Assembly: GCF_000187245.1 (NCBI RefSeq)
Contig: NC_027865.1
Location: 434,001 to 498,000, forward strand
Direction of reading: 5' to 3'
Source of the DNA: Ogataea parapolymorpha DL-1
Taxonomy: Eukaryota; Ascomycota; Pichiomycetes; Pichiales; Pichiaceae
DNA: 64,000 nucleotides
Position numbers and translations under genes: made by a program
Part shown: positions 38,278 through 48,000 of the stretch, one piece after another
Position numbering within the stretch: the first letter of the stretch is position 1
Layout of the letters: every line of letters starts with the position of its first letter
The notes under the pieces: model-generated
What the model saw: the letters and a program-made list of their open reading frames with translations, nothing else
Database searches by the model: none
Told to the model about the DNA's origin: nothing

Positions 38278-39393
38278 TTACTTTCTTTTTGGCCGCTGTT
38301 TGACCTCTTCCTCCTTGCAAGGGTGCAGTCTCACCACGTTAGGGTAGTCAGGCCGGTTAAACTCGTGGCCCTTGCTCCAGTCGTAGCTCAAGGCGTACGC
38401 AAAGATCGTTCCTGTGCGGTTGAACCCGACAACCGGAATAGTAGCACCCAGCGGCGGATAGCCCTTTAGTCTGTGCCGTGCGTCCTTGTCCCAGAAGTTG
38501 AACGTTCCATCCGAGCCGGCAGTGGCAAATGTCCCGTGCACAGGGTGGAACGCAATCGAGTTGAGAGAATATATGTTCACCTCCTTCGACGCCGTCTTCT
38601 GTTCTCTCTGACATTTGAACGAGAACCCAAACTCCTTCTGCTGCAGCTCGTCCACGTACTGGATACCGCAACGGCCCTCAATCGACCCCACCGCAAACCC
38701 ATCACCCTTCGGATAGCACGCGATCGTTCTCGTCTGGTACTTGAGCGGTGACATGCTCTGTCTGAAGATCTTGTCCGGATTGTTCAAGTCAATTGTAACA
38801 ATGTGACGCTCAGCAGTGCCAACAACAAGCAACTTCTGCGACGAGTCCATCGCGTACACGCGCTCAGGCATGTTGAGCGTGCAAATCGGGTTCTGCTGCC
38901 TCATGTCCCAGTACTTGATGGTCTTGTCCCACGAGCCACTCACAACACACTGTGTGTTAGTAGGCCCGCACTCCACATACCGCACCACCCTAACCGTATC
39001 GTTGTGTAGTCCTATTGTCTGCTGCTGCTGAGACGCGAGATCAAACAGCCGCACCTGCTTGTCAGCTCCTCCACTGATCACCCTCGCACCGTCCAGAGAA
39101 AACCGCGTGCTCAAAACGGGGCCCTCGTGCTCGTACAGCGCGCGCCCCTCTACCTGTCCTGTCCCCGTGTTGATCTCGTAGATTCTGTTTTTACGGTCCC
39201 ACGACGACACGGCCAGAAACTCAGCGACAGGCGAAAACGCAAGATCCGAAATCGAGTCCTCCGGCCCATTGGGGACCACGATGTCATTTTGCAGGTCCTG
39301 GAGAGTTCCAGCAGACGTCACAGTCCCGGTCCCCGAAGACCCGCCTAGGGAGCTCGTGCCAAACGCTCCTAGTGACCGAGTTCCAAAAGACAT
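38278..39393 (-). CDS. GLE2: Nuclear pore mRNA export factor, WD40 (Gle2/Rae1)
   Basis: The 371-residue seven-blade WD40 protein has the Gle2 sequence: VPNGPEDSISDLAFSP, LAVSSWDRKNRIYEI, VVSGSWDKTIKYWDMRQ, IEGRCGIQYVDE and HPVHGTFATAGSDGTFNFWDKDARHRLKGYPP. It binds the GLEBS motif of Nup98-type nucleoporins for mRNA export. It is convergent with FLO8; in S. cerevisiae GLE2 (YER107C) and FLO8 (YER109C) are also neighbours. Confidence 0.95.
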   Translation of the reverse strand: MSFGTRSLGAFGTSSLGGSSGTGTVTSAGTLQDLQNDIVVPNGPEDSISDLAFSPVAEFLAVSSWDRKNRIYEINTGTGQVEGRALYEHEGPVLSTRFSLDGARVISGGADKQVRLFDLASQQQQTIGLHNDTVRVVRYVECGPTNTQCVVSGSWDKTIKYWDMRQQNPICTLNMPERVYAMDSSQKLLVVGTAERHIVTIDLNNPDKIFRQSMSPLKYQTRTIACYPKGDGFAVGSIEGRCGIQYVDELQQKEFGFSFKCQREQKTASKEVNIYSLNSIAFHPVHGTFATAGSDGTFNFWDKDARHRLKGYPPLGATIPVVGFNRTGTIFAYALSYDWSKGHEFNRPDYPNVVRLHPCKEEEVKQRPKRK

Positions 39394-39474
39394 TTGTGTA
39401 TTATTTGAGAAAAAAAATAGCTCTTCATCTAGACGGTTTTTTTTCTTTGTTGCTTACGTCGGAAATTACATAAT

Positions 39475-42400
39475 CTAATCAAGCTTCAACAGCCGCAGCT
39501 TCAGCAGAGCATCGCTGATGCTGGTCTCCTCCTCGCCAAGCACAGGGCTCGACGTCTCAGCGTACGTCTCGACCGGTCTTCTGGTGGCCTTCAACAGCAC
39601 GCTTTGGTGGGCAGTGATGGCGTCAGCCAGTCCGATCGGGTCCTTCTGGATATCCAGCTGCACAAGCACCTCGTCAGTCTGTTGCAAGTTGCACTTCTTT
39701 CTCAGTCTCTGGATTCTGTTGATCAGTTCTCTGACAAGACCCTCCGATTGCAACTCTGGGTACATGTTGATGTCCAAAATGACCAGCACGTCTCCCTCGG
39801 TTCTGACCTCCTGGCCACCAGAGACTTTGTCTTCTGGCAAGCCTCTGAGCACAGCCAAGTCCTCCTCCACAAGGTCGATACCTGCCACCTCGACCTTGCC
39901 GGTCTTGAGGAACTCCTTGACCTCGTCCGAAGTTAATTTAGGAAGAGCGTCTTTGACCTTTTTGGCGTCTTTTTTCAGCTTCTTGCCCAGCACCGGCCAA
40001 TCGGCAACCGCCTTGTACTCGACGCCGAATTTGTCTTCGTCGGATGTGATGACCAGGTCCCTGACGTTCAGCTCCTCCTTGATGTAGCCTTGCAATGCCT
40101 TGACATCTTCAAGGTAGCCTGGATCAGAGTGCAGCACAACAAGCTCCTTCAAAGGGGTCTTGAGCGAGATAGTCTTCTTTTCTCTGATGTTTCTGCCCAG
40201 GTCGATAATCTTCTGCATTCTGGACACGGCAAGCTCAATTTTCTCGTCGATCAGAGAGTCGTTGACAATCGGGTACGACAAGAAGTGCACAGAGTCGGTG
40301 TTCTCGCCGTATTTCTTCAACGTTTGCTCCTCAAACAGCACCTTCATTCTGCCGTAGATGTTCTCGGCCAGATATGGCGTGAACGGAGCCATGGCTCTCA
40401 CGAGAGTGAACAGCGCTTCGGTCAACGTGTTCATGGCCTTCAAACAGTCCTCGACACCGTTCTCTCCCTTCAGTCTCTTTCTGTTGAAACGGATGTACCA
40501 GTTGGTCAGCTCGTCAATCAGATTCAGCAGCTTAGGAACAACCGTGTACAGTCTGTACTCCTCCATCTCAACACGAATGAACTTGATGAGCGACTGAATC
40601 GACGCCAACAGCCAGCGGTCCATGACGTTCTCGGATCTGGACTCTGGGTCGTACTTGAAGTCAATTCCTTCGTTCTTCTTGAGCAAGGCAACCTGTCCTT
40701 CCAGGAACTTGTATGAGTTCCACCATGGCAGCAGAACCTTGGAAACCACCTCCTTGACACCTTCTTCCTTGAATTTGAGCGTTTCGGCTCTCAAAACAGG
40801 CGAGTTGATCAAGTACAGTCTCAGGGCGTCAGCACCGTACGTATTGAGCACGTTCATTGGGTCTGGGTAGTTCTTCAGTCTCTTGGACATCTTCTTACCG
40901 TCAGCAGCAAGAACAATACCGGAAACAATAACGTTTTGGTATGGAGCCTTGCCAAACAGATGGGTTCCCAGCACTGTCAAAGTGTAGAACCAGCCTCTGG
41001 TCTGATCCAGACCCTCGGAAATGAAATTGGCTGGAAACGCGCCCGTGAACCTTTCCTTGTCCTCGTCGAACGGATAGTGTTTCGAGGCGTACGGCATGGA
41101 TCCAGATTCGAACCAGCAGTCAAACACATCCTCAATTCTCTTGAGAGTACCCTTGCCCTTCTTGGAAGGAATCGTCAGGTGGTCGATATTTTCTCTGTGC
41201 ATGTCTGTAATGGAGTAGTCGCCGGTCAATTCTTTCAGCTCAGCCAAAGAGCCAACACAGACAATCTCCTCGAGATCGTCCGAAACCCACAAGGGCAATG
41301 GAGTACCCCAGTATCTCTTTCTAGAAACGTTCCAGTCTCTGGCATTGGCAATCCAGTTGGAGAATCTCTTATCCTTGATGTTGGAAGGAACCCATCTGGT
41401 TTTGTCGACAGCCTCCAACATCTGGGGAACGATGTCCTTGACTCTCACAAACCACGAAGGAACCGCTCTATAAAGCAGCGGAGTGTCGGATCTCCAGCAG
41501 AATGGGTAGCTGTGTCGGATCTGGGACGCCAGCAAAATCCGTCCGTTGGCAGTCAGATACTTGATGATTTCCTTGTCGGCGTCCTTCACGTAAAGTCCCG
41601 CAAAGTCGGTCACTTCCTGAGTGAATCTTCCGTCGTCGTCGACAGGGTTAGGAGGAGCCAGGTCCTCATTGATGACGCCTGCCTCAGTAGCAGCCTCGAA
41701 ATCGACCTCACCAAAAGCCGGCGCCTGGTGGACAATACCGGTACCGGAGTCGTCTGTGACAAAGGTGTTGCAGTACACTCTGAATCCGGTGTTCTTGAAT
41801 TTGTCGTAGAAATAGTTGAACGCCGGCTCGTACTTCCAACCATCCATCTCTTTACCGAGAATTTTGCCAACAATCTTGTACTTTGCCTCCTTTGGCTTCT
41901 TGTACAGGCTCTTGATCAGACCTTCAAGCATGATGTAGGTGACATCCTTCTCCTCGTCGTAAATCTTGGCATACTCAAACTCGGGATGCACACAGAGAGC
42001 AATATTAGAAGGCAGGGTCCATGGAGTGGTGGTCCAGGCAACAAGAATAGTCTTTGGATCGTCTTTTAATGGGAATCCAACGGTGACTGCTGGATCGTTA
42101 ACTTCCTTGTAATTCAGTTGGGCCTCAAAGTTCGATAACGAGGTGGTCACACCCGTGGAGTACGGCATAACTCTATAACCTCTGTAGACCGCTCCCTTCT
42201 CGAACAGCTGCTTGAAAGCCCACCACTCGGACTCCATGAACTCTGGATACAGCGTCTTGTAATCGTTGTCGAAATCAATCCATCTTCCGAGTCTGCCAAT
42301 GGTTTTTCTCCACTCCTCTGCGTACGTCATCACAATCGACCTGCACTCCTCGTTGTACTTGGCAATGCCCATGTCCAGGACGTCTTGTTTGCACTTGATG

Positions 42401-42702
42401 CCCAGCTTCTTGTCGATTTCGTGCTCCACAGGCAGCCCGTGGGTGTCCCAGCCAAAGCGTCTTTCCACGTAGAAGCCGTTCATAGTGGCGTATCTCGGAA
42501 CAATGTCCTTGATGGTCGAAGCGAGGATATGGCCGTAATGGGGAGTTCCTGTTGCAAACGGAGGACCGTCGTAGAAGGCAAACTGCGGCTTCCCTTTAGT
42601 CAGCTCAAGAGACTTGTGGAAGGCGTTGATCTCATTCCAATAAGCCAGAACCTTCTCCTCCTCTCTTGGGAAGGAGAAAGACTGCGGTTCTTCTTCAGAC
42701 AT
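39475..42702 (-). CDS. ILS1: Cytoplasmic isoleucyl-tRNA synthetase
   Basis: The 1075-residue class I synthetase is of the expected length for yeast Ils1. The HIGH-type motif HYGH is at residues 55-58, and KMSKR lies near residue 600 in DGKKMSKRLKNYPDP. The editing domain inserted between them has WTTTPWTLPSN. A long C-terminal extension is typical of the eukaryotic cytosolic enzyme. It charges tRNA-Ile in the cytosol. It is divergent from MRPL31 with 127 bases between starts. Confidence 0.97.
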   Translation of the reverse strand: MSEEEPQSFSFPREEEKVLAYWNEINAFHKSLELTKGKPQFAFYDGPPFATGTPHYGHILASTIKDIVPRYATMNGFYVERRFGWDTHGLPVEHEIDKKLGIKCKQDVLDMGIAKYNEECRSIVMTYAEEWRKTIGRLGRWIDFDNDYKTLYPEFMESEWWAFKQLFEKGAVYRGYRVMPYSTGVTTSLSNFEAQLNYKEVNDPAVTVGFPLKDDPKTILVAWTTTPWTLPSNIALCVHPEFEYAKIYDEEKDVTYIMLEGLIKSLYKKPKEAKYKIVGKILGKEMDGWKYEPAFNYFYDKFKNTGFRVYCNTFVTDDSGTGIVHQAPAFGEVDFEAATEAGVINEDLAPPNPVDDDGRFTQEVTDFAGLYVKDADKEIIKYLTANGRILLASQIRHSYPFCWRSDTPLLYRAVPSWFVRVKDIVPQMLEAVDKTRWVPSNIKDKRFSNWIANARDWNVSRKRYWGTPLPLWVSDDLEEIVCVGSLAELKELTGDYSITDMHRENIDHLTIPSKKGKGTLKRIEDVFDCWFESGSMPYASKHYPFDEDKERFTGAFPANFISEGLDQTRGWFYTLTVLGTHLFGKAPYQNVIVSGIVLAADGKKMSKRLKNYPDPMNVLNTYGADALRLYLINSPVLRAETLKFKEEGVKEVVSKVLLPWWNSYKFLEGQVALLKKNEGIDFKYDPESRSENVMDRWLLASIQSLIKFIRVEMEEYRLYTVVPKLLNLIDELTNWYIRFNRKRLKGENGVEDCLKAMNTLTEALFTLVRAMAPFTPYLAENIYGRMKVLFEEQTLKKYGENTDSVHFLSYPIVNDSLIDEKIELAVSRMQKIIDLGRNIREKKTISLKTPLKELVVLHSDPGYLEDVKALQGYIKEELNVRDLVITSDEDKFGVEYKAVADWPVLGKKLKKDAKKVKDALPKLTSDEVKEFLKTGKVEVAGIDLVEEDLAVLRGLPEDKVSGGQEVRTEGDVLVILDINMYPELQSEGLVRELINRIQRLRKKCNLQQTDEVLVQLDIQKDPIGLADAITAHQSVLLKATRRPVETYAETSSPVLGEEETSISDALLKLRLLKLD

Positions 42703-42829
42703 AGTATGAGTGAGTCTTATTTTGAATCGCCAACGGGGAAAAATTTGTCAACGAGTGGCGCTGGTGGCGGTGAAGCGAGAGTGGAAAATTTTAGAGCTGA
42801 AAAAAGATTGATTATTATTTCAGCCGATA

Positions 42830-43162
42830 ATGTTTGGTCCATTCAGAATGTCGCCCGTGGCGCTGGGCGGTTTGCTATGGAAAAAACCATGGAGACTCTC
42901 AAGGTTCCAGAAATACAGACACAGAAAGAGAATGCAGCTTGTGGACGCCAACATCCAAGCCTTGTACGACGGATTGCAGGCCAACGGAATGTCGTCCAAG
43001 AGAGTGGAGCATCTGATGACCGAGTACCCAAAGGAGAGCGAGATGACGCCTAGAAACAAGTACACGGTCTTCAGCAAGTACGCAAGAAAATACAGAAAGG
43101 GAATCCACTTTGTGCCGAAATGGACCAAGATTCCTCTCAGAAAACAACCTCTCAATGTGTAG
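42830..43162 (+). CDS. MRPL31: Mitochondrial large ribosomal subunit protein mL60
   Basis: The 110-residue basic protein starts MFGPFRMSPVALGGLLWKKPWRLSRFQKYR, a start shared by fungal mL60/Mrpl31. It ends with the conserved EYPKESEMTPRNKYTVFSKYARKYRKGIHFVPKWTK block. It is imported into mitochondria and built into the large ribosomal subunit. CMC1 lies nearby, as in S. cerevisiae (YKL138C-YKL137W), but SPC24 is inserted between them here. Confidence 0.9.
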   Translation: MFGPFRMSPVALGGLLWKKPWRLSRFQKYRHRKRMQLVDANIQALYDGLQANGMSSKRVEHLMTEYPKESEMTPRNKYTVFSKYARKYRKGIHFVPKWTKIPLRKQPLNV

Positions 43163-43213
43163 CCGTCGTTCGGCCGCTCTCTATTGTACATATGATAAAT
43201 ACACTGCGCATGC

Positions 43214-43813
43214 TCATATATTATCCCAGATGTATTCTGAAATGAACATCTCGTCGTAGCCCTGATCGAGGTTCAGAACATTAGTTTTCTGCGATTTCTT
43301 GTTGAGCACCAGCACCTGCTTGCTGTTGAAGTCGAGCTTGAGTCCGAGGCTCTCGTAGAGCTTGAGTTTGAGCGCCTTGCTGCGCTCCGAAACATTTTTG
43401 TTTGCGTCTGTCTCGATGCTGTGCTGCTCGAGCTCGGCCAGCTGGTTCTGGAGGTTCTCCAGTTTGACAAGGTCTTGATTATACTTCAACTTGAGCGCGT
43501 TCAGTTCCATATTAAGACTTGTGAGATGTTTTGCTATCGTGAATATGAGGTCTTCCACCTTGAGCAGTTCTTCCTTGACCTCCTTGGACTTCTGGTTGTT
43601 TTTCAGCTCTTCAATGGAGCTCTCAAAGTGCTCCAGCTCACGCTGCAGCTCGTCCAGCTTATCTTGATGTCTATCTAGCTCCTCTTGTCGCAGCGATTCT
43701 AGCTTTTTCAGATTATTATTGATTGTGTCTATGGCGGAGAGGTCTTTCTGGATATCAAAGAAGCTGCGGATCTGCACTATCGGCAGACTGAGGCCAGGAA
43801 ACTGCGTACCCAT
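43214..43813 (-). CDS. SPC24: Kinetochore Ndc80-complex subunit Spc24
   Basis: The protein has 199 residues from the ATG at 43813 (MGTQFPGLSLPIVQIRSFFDIQKDL). A long coiled coil runs from about residue 25 to 140 with heptad-like Leu/Glu spacing. A small globular end follows, with LKLYESLGLKLDFNSKQVLVLNKK and the closing ISEYIWDNI, which matches the Spc24 end. With Spc25 it links the Ndc80 rod to the inner kinetochore. A start 19 residues upstream would add a hydrophobic leader and is less likely. Spc25 was considered but fits the C-terminus less well. Confidence 0.82.
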   Translation of the reverse strand: MGTQFPGLSLPIVQIRSFFDIQKDLSAIDTINNNLKKLESLRQEELDRHQDKLDELQRELEHFESSIEELKNNQKSKEVKEELLKVEDLIFTIAKHLTSLNMELNALKLKYNQDLVKLENLQNQLAELEQHSIETDANKNVSERSKALKLKLYESLGLKLDFNSKQVLVLNKKSQKTNVLNLDQGYDEMFISEYIWDNI

Positions 43814-43918
43814 CGATAAAACAAATAATAAACAAACAAAATTTATCTGGGGCCAACCCTTGCACCGCAAAGACTGGAAAGTGAGAAAAATACAAATTAT
43901 TAAATTTGACTGATCAGC

Positions 43919-44270
43919 ATGGACCGCAAACGCGTAGACGGCCTCCCTCCATGGATGCTCACGCCGAAAGAGGAAAAAGAGGTTTTTTTAAACTGGCGAG
44001 ACAACACCTGGAAAGCATGCGACCAGTTTGTGCAAGGTAAGTAGTGAACATCAGGCCACCGACTAATGTCTAGACTTTGTGAAATGCGAACATATGGCTG
44101 GTTACGGAGTGTGGTTCAAATGTCGCAAGCAATCCACCAAGATGAAAGAATGCATAAAATCGCGCCAGAAGCAGGAGTATGTCGACGAGGAGAGAGACAA
44201 ATTTATCAAAAAGAAAATGGAATTCTTGAACCAGCAGCGGGAGGGGCAGCGGAGAGACAAAGCAGAATAA
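43919..44270 (+). CDS. CMC1: Twin CX9C mitochondrial protein Cmc1, with one intron
   Basis: Exon 1 is 43919-44036 and exon 2 is 44074-44270, coding 104 residues. The spliced product has two CX9C pairs: Cys34-Cys44 and Cys56-Cys66, in KACDQFVQDFVKCEHMAGYG and FKCRKQSTKMKECIKSRQ. The intron interrupts the first pair, and the Asp40 codon is split. Cmc1 is an intermembrane-space copper-linked factor for cytochrome c oxidase assembly, imported by Mia40. A basic helix follows and the protein ends RRDKAE. It shares a 105-base divergent promoter with SPC24. Confidence 0.9.
44037..44073 (+). other. CMC1 intron (37 nt)
   Basis: The donor is GTAAGT, a GACTAAT branch-like site lies near 44061-44067, and the acceptor is TAG. 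Splicing restores the CX9C spacing. Without it the frame stops within the donor at GTAAGTAG. Confidence 0.9.
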
Positions 44271-44468
44271 ACATCAGCCAAAGCTCAAGATGCGGAAATC
44301 TTGGGGTAAGAAAGAGGAGTAGTGTGACCCCGTTTGAAACCTAGTCATAGCTCGGTCATTGATAATCGTGAGGAGATGGAGAAAAAATTGAGTTTTCCAC
44401 CTTTTTTGCTGCACTGCTAGAGAAGCAATTCTGCCCAAGCTGCAGCATGTCATGGCCGGCCACTGGAG

Positions 44469-44475
44469 TATATAA
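44469..44475 (+). promoter_or_regulatory. TATA box of the 124-residue orphan gene
   Basis: TATATAA lies 43 bases upstream of the ATG at 44518. This spacing suggests a regulated, TATA-type promoter. Confidence 0.5.
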
Positions 44476-44517
44476 GGACCTGGCACCCTAGTACATAGCC
44501 AATATCATTTTTCCAAT

Positions 44518-44892
44518 ATGTCATTTCTCGATAGGTGGGTCTACAAGAACAAAACAAGACAAAACGGTGTCAACAATACGGGCACGCACTATAATCCAAC
44601 CACAATCACTCCTCAGGAGCAATTCAAATCTTATCAAGGCCGCAGAAACTCCGACACACAGCCAAATCTAAAAAACGTGCCATACACTTATTTCCACAAG
44701 GACGAAGTGATCAACGTGCGTGGCGACGATGGCCAGATGCACGGCATCCGGTCGACTACCGACGGCTACATTGACGATAAGAACCAGAAGCATATAGTGG
44801 GCAGCCTCCAGCCGGACTCGTGGGCAGACCGAAAGGGCTCGATCGGGTCGATTGGCTCGATTGGCTCTGTGAGCAGCGAGATGAACGAATGA
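44518..44892 (+). CDS. Uncharacterised 124-residue hydrophilic protein
   Basis: I do not recognise a domain. The protein is polar, rich in Asn, Gln, Asp and Thr, and has no membrane segment. It begins MSFLDRWVYKNKTRQNG and near its end has a Gly-Ser-Ile repeat (GSIGSIGSIGSVSSEMNE). It has a clear TATA box and a compact upstream region, which favours a real, possibly stress- or stage-induced gene. The acidic, repetitive end suggests disorder. It stands alone between CMC1 and CCH1. Confidence 0.6.
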   Translation: MSFLDRWVYKNKTRQNGVNNTGTHYNPTTITPQEQFKSYQGRRNSDTQPNLKNVPYTYFHKDEVINVRGDDGQMHGIRSTTDGYIDDKNQKHIVGSLQPDSWADRKGSIGSIGSIGSVSSEMNE

Positions 44893-45059
44893 GCGGTTTA
44901 TTTGTTCCAAGATTTTATTACACTATGCTATTTATCTAATTTGAATTTATGGGCCTCAATATAATAATGCCTGGCTAATTTTTCGCGGTAGTGTCTCTGC
45001 CATAAGCTTTTTATAAGGGGCATCTATAAGAATGCATAATCGTAAATTTATTTCTAAAT

Positions 45060-48000
45060 ATGGATCGGTTCAATAATCGACGGAGGTCGTCTGATTCAGA
45101 GAATATTCCTCTGAATCACGACAGAGAGGTGCCCCAGATTGAGATCTCGACAGACTCAAACAACATCTCGAATCTGCCGCCTCGAGAACGGTCTTCGTTG
45201 TACGATATTGACGATTCGAAATCTTTTTCCAAGTCACGGATCTTGCCCAAGCTCACTGTCCACACTGATCTTCAATCCGAAGACGATCTTATAAACATCC
45301 TACAGCAGCCGTCGCCGCAAAGAGGTCATTCTCGCAGCTTTGAGGTCTCCCCTTCGCCTACAAGCTCGCGTTTCCGCAACACCAGAATTCTAGACAATGA
45401 CCGCATACCCATTCTTTTAGACGAGGAGATGGACTCTGATTTTTCGGAGGGCCTGAACCTGGCTCTGGCAGAGACCAGCGACCTGTGGATGCCTCTCAGT
45501 GAGCCGTCAGACGCCTCCTCGCTGGAATCGGGCCTACACATGCGAACGGGAAACTCTCATGATCTAGAGTCCGGAAACGCAGATATCGAAATGGCGGATC
45601 TCAGTGGCAAGCTGGACGTGCCGGAATCAACCAACATGTCGCGTTTGGACGTGACGTCCATCCAAACAGGAAAAAGTCTGGTCCAGCCAGTGACACCTAC
45701 CTCGCAGATATCGTCTGTTTTCCGCAAGTTTTCGCAGCGGCTGAACGCTCGGGGAGACGAGCAGGATGGCGAGATGGATCTCACCGACGATATTGACTTG
45801 AGCGAGCGTCGAGACTTTGTGGATGACGACCATATGCATTGGGGTGAATACTCGGATTATGAGGATGATCTGGGGCGTTCCACCCACTCGAAGAACAGTT
45901 TGGCGGCCAACCATTCTTTGCAGACTACCGTGCTACTTCCCAGCGAGCAAGACGACGTTTCGTCGCAAGAAACTCAAGAAAAAGAGACTCCTCGCTTATT
46001 TGGCAAGTCATTTGGCATTTTCGGACCCAACTCGAACTTCAGAATATGCTGTCTGCAAATCGCGCGAAAACCGATCTGTGACCAAATCATTGCGCTGCTT
46101 TTGATATCTCAAACAGTTTTGTTGACCATTCAGCAGTGGAAAGTCGAGGCAGGCTACGTTCACAATGGAGGGTGGACCTGGGTGGATTATATTTTGTTTT
46201 TCCACTATGTGGTGTATACGGCGGAGATATTGGTCAAATCGGTGGCATTTGGCTTTTTCGACGACTCACAGATGTTCAAGGAGTTGAAATTGGAGAAGAA
46301 AGAGAGCTTATTGCGCAGATACCTGCGAAAGGCCGGCGAAAAACTCCATCTAACACATCCCAAGGCAGCGGACCAGGACTATGCGCAGTCCCGGCCACTC
46401 AGAACAGTGACTGTTCATGGAGCAGAGACAGAGCCCGCCAAGCGAACGCGAGCGTTTCTGAGGTCCGATTGGCACAAGGTGGACTTTATTTCTGTGGTGT
46501 CGTTTTGGATTTCGCTTTTTATCAGCATCCGCAAATTGGACATAAAGCATCAGTGCATGATTTTCAGGTCGCTCATGTGTCTCAAAATTCTGAGACTGCT
46601 CAACATCACACATGGAACCCGGTTGATCCTCAAGTCGCTCCGCAGAGCAGGCCACCAAGCTTCAGATGCCACTATGGTTCTGTGTGTCTTTTGGGTGCTT
46701 TTTGCCATCATTGGAGTCCAGTCTTTCAAATCGTCTTTGAGAAGACACTGTGTCTGGACCAATCCTAGCAATAGTACGGACATTTACGAGAACTCCATGC
46801 AGTTCTGTGGATCTTACCTGGACCCAACAACACTCAAAGAAAAGCCATATATCCCTGGACACAACGACCAGACGTTTCCTTATGCCAAGGGTTTCACCTG
46901 TCCGGTGAACTCGAAATGCATCTCTGGTGAGAACCCATACGGAAACACCATAGGATTCGACAACATCTTCATTTCGTTGCAGATGGTGTTTGTTATCCTG
47001 AGTGCCAACACGTTTACGGATATCATGTACGACACCATGGACAGTGACGAGATGGCTGCCTCTCTATACTTTATTTTTGGCATTTTTATTCTAGTGGTTT
47101 GGCTGCTGAGCCTTATTGTGGCCGTCATCATCAACTGCTACCGAGTCCACATAGACGACATGAAAAATGCACGGCAGTCACGCAAGACACGCATTCTGGC
47201 CTGGGAGTTTGATTTCAAAGCGTTGAGTGCCGCATACGAGGACTACATGGCACACCACGACTACCTGCGGAAATTCTGTTCCACTCGTGCGTTCTTCAAC
47301 ATTCTGGTTATAGTAGATCTCATCAACAAGGCGCTGGTCTCCACAAAATACGACGATCAGAGCTGGAGAAGATTGAAAACCATGGAGCTGGCAATCACTG
47401 TGTGTCTGTTTGCAGAAACTGCCATCAAAATGGCACTCTTTGGCCGAAACATCAAGGTCTATTTCTACTCGCTGAGAAATATAATTGACCTCTTGCTGGC
47501 CATCTCCACCATGGTGATTGCAAACTTGCAATTAAATCCAGAGGAAGGGCCTTATGGGTGGACGTCTGTTCTATTTATTTTCAGGTTTTACAGACTCGTG
47601 GTCGCTAGGGGTCTGCTCCATAACGCCTGGAAAGCCGTTTTCTCTAACTTCAGGCCCTTCATCGACCTTGGCATTTTTTTCATCCTTGTGCTCTACCTAG
47701 TGGGAATTGTTTGTGCGCGTTTGTTTGAGGGACTTGTTCCCGTTGACGAGTATCTGGAGAGCGACCAGCTGATCATGTACAACCTGCCCAATGTGGTGCT
47801 TTCGCTTTATACCATCACCACCACCGAAAACTGGACAAGTATCTTGTATCTTGCCCAACAGTGCAGTAAGAACACCTTTACGAAGGTGTGTGTTGCGGTT
47901 TATCTGATTGGCTGGTTCATCTTTTCCAACATGGTTGTCCTCAACATTTTCATAGCCATCATCACTCAGAACTTGGGTGTCAACGACGCCAACAAGAAAC

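Noticed and set aside
40936..42069. 377-codon plus-strand frame inside ILS1
   Set aside because: Antisense to the highly conserved synthetase; no domain features.
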